Below are positions 63,783-64,000 of a stretch of 64,000 nucleotides of DNA, one piece after another. Under the pieces are notes generated by a model, which had not been told where the DNA came from, searched no databases, and was given only the letters and a program-made list of their open reading frames with translations. Location of the stretch: NCBI GenBank assembly GCA_048013815.1, contig CM106586.1, positions 14,942,001 to 15,006,000 on the forward strand. Direction: 5' to 3'. The DNA is from Setoptus koraiensis. Taxonomy: Eukaryota > Arthropoda. Both the position numbers and the translations under genes were made by a program. The number at the start of each line of letters is the position of its first letter. Within the stretch, counting starts at the first letter, position 1.

Positions 63783-64000
63783 ATGACCGTCTCCACCAGG
63801 GTCTGTAATGATTTTGAAGAAATGGAAAATTGCAACTACTCAAATGGAGAGAATGATCATGAACCCTCCTGTGACAATGGTAACCACACCAGTACCACCA
63901 CCACCACCACCAACGGTAATAGCCATACATCCTCAACAAATCGTGCCAATGATCATCCAGCCCTACTGCAGCTATTAGCTAAATTACAAGAAATGGTCCC
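63783..64000 (+). CDS. emc: probable Id/extramacrochaetae HLH protein, N-terminal part (runs off the window)
   Basis: The frame is open from ATG 63783 to the window end (72 codons). The N-terminal 57 residues are Asn-, Ser- and Thr-rich with a His/Thr run. The visible end reads DHPALLQLLAKLQEMVP, which resembles helix 1 of the Id family HLH (Drosophila Emc MYLSKLKDLVPFMP; human ID2 CYSKLKELVPSIP), with the conserved L--L---VP spacing. Id/Emc proteins lack a basic DNA-binding region and block bHLH activators such as Achaete-Scute and Daughterless by pairing with them. Here too, no basic region precedes the helix. Only helix 1 is visible, so the assignment is tentative. The next residues should read like FMPKN-KLSK-EIIQHVIDYI if it is right. 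Confidence 0.55.
   Translation, partial: MTVSTRVCNDFEEMENCNYSNGENDHEPSCDNGNHTSTTTTTTNGNSHTSSTNRANDHPALLQLLAKLQEMV

Noticed and set aside
1-64000. tRNA, rRNA, CRISPR, LTR or retroviral structures
   Set aside because: I found no tRNA-like B-box/cloverleaf, no rRNA sequence, no regular spacer array and no paired long terminal repeats or reverse-transcriptase motifs in the window by eye; a tRNAscan or RepeatMasker run would be decisive.

Overview
The window is animal nuclear DNA. It has spliced genes with short GT-AG introns, AATAAA signals after most stop codons, long gene-poor stretches full of CAA/GTT and GT/GA microsatellites, and a Tigger-type DNA transposon. A short neuropeptide F-like precursor and a gustatory-receptor-like gene cluster point to an arthropod. 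A small compact-gene chelicerate such as a mite would fit, but that is only a guess. The window also contains a 500-base run of N (54943-55442), so it comes from a draft assembly.

Layout. 1-7.7 kb: a two-exon secreted Gly/Ala/Lys-rich protein (+), then phosphatidylserine decarboxylase (-), then gene-poor DNA with one short basic ORF (-). 7.7-11 kb: a Raw-like nucleoside deoxyribosyltransferase-fold protein (+) facing CDK5RAP1 (-), with about 100 bases between the stop codons. 11.5-12 kb: a near-perfect fold-back element flanked by TTA. 14.4-16.2 kb: seven-exon mitochondrial pyruvate dehydrogenase kinase (+). 19.7-26.2 kb: a coiled-coil protein of about 1974 residues (+). 30.5-34.4 kb: a GC-rich 5' region leading into a two-exon precursor that encodes an LRMRF-amide peptide (sNPF-like). 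36-40.3 kb: an ARL6/BBS3-like GTPase (+), an unrecognised 500-residue single-pass membrane protein (+), a truncated duplicate of the ARL6 3' end, and the oligosaccharyltransferase subunit MAGT1/TUSC3 (-). 40.6-43 kb: a nearly whole Tigger transposon with TA target sites. 43.2-43.8 kb: ESCRT-III CHMP1 (+). 44.2-49.9 kb: a tandem array on the minus strand of one apparently usable gustatory-receptor-like gene and two broken copies.

From about 49.16 kb to the N gap the sequence changes character. It carries poly-G runs, long G-poor and C-poor tracts, and noisy homology to the first exon of the receptor gene. About 4.6 kb of unexplained sequence splits that exon. I read this as poor-quality or misassembled sequence unless shown otherwise. 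After the gap lies the 3' part of a DUF2236 (mpaB/latex-clearing-type) oxygenase gene (+). It is followed by 6.4 kb of triplet-repeat-rich DNA and then the start of a probable Id/extramacrochaetae HLH gene that runs off the window.

There is no operon logic. The genes are unrelated housekeeping, signalling and chemosensory loci. Three themes stand out: several genes are single-exon (CDK5RAP1, ARL6, MAGT1, CHMP1, the 500-residue protein); there is recent local duplication (ARL6 tail, receptor array); and there are unusual residues at normally conserved sites (FGST instead of LGST in PISD, Glu for the switch II Gln in ARL6, Cys in the PDK G1 box).
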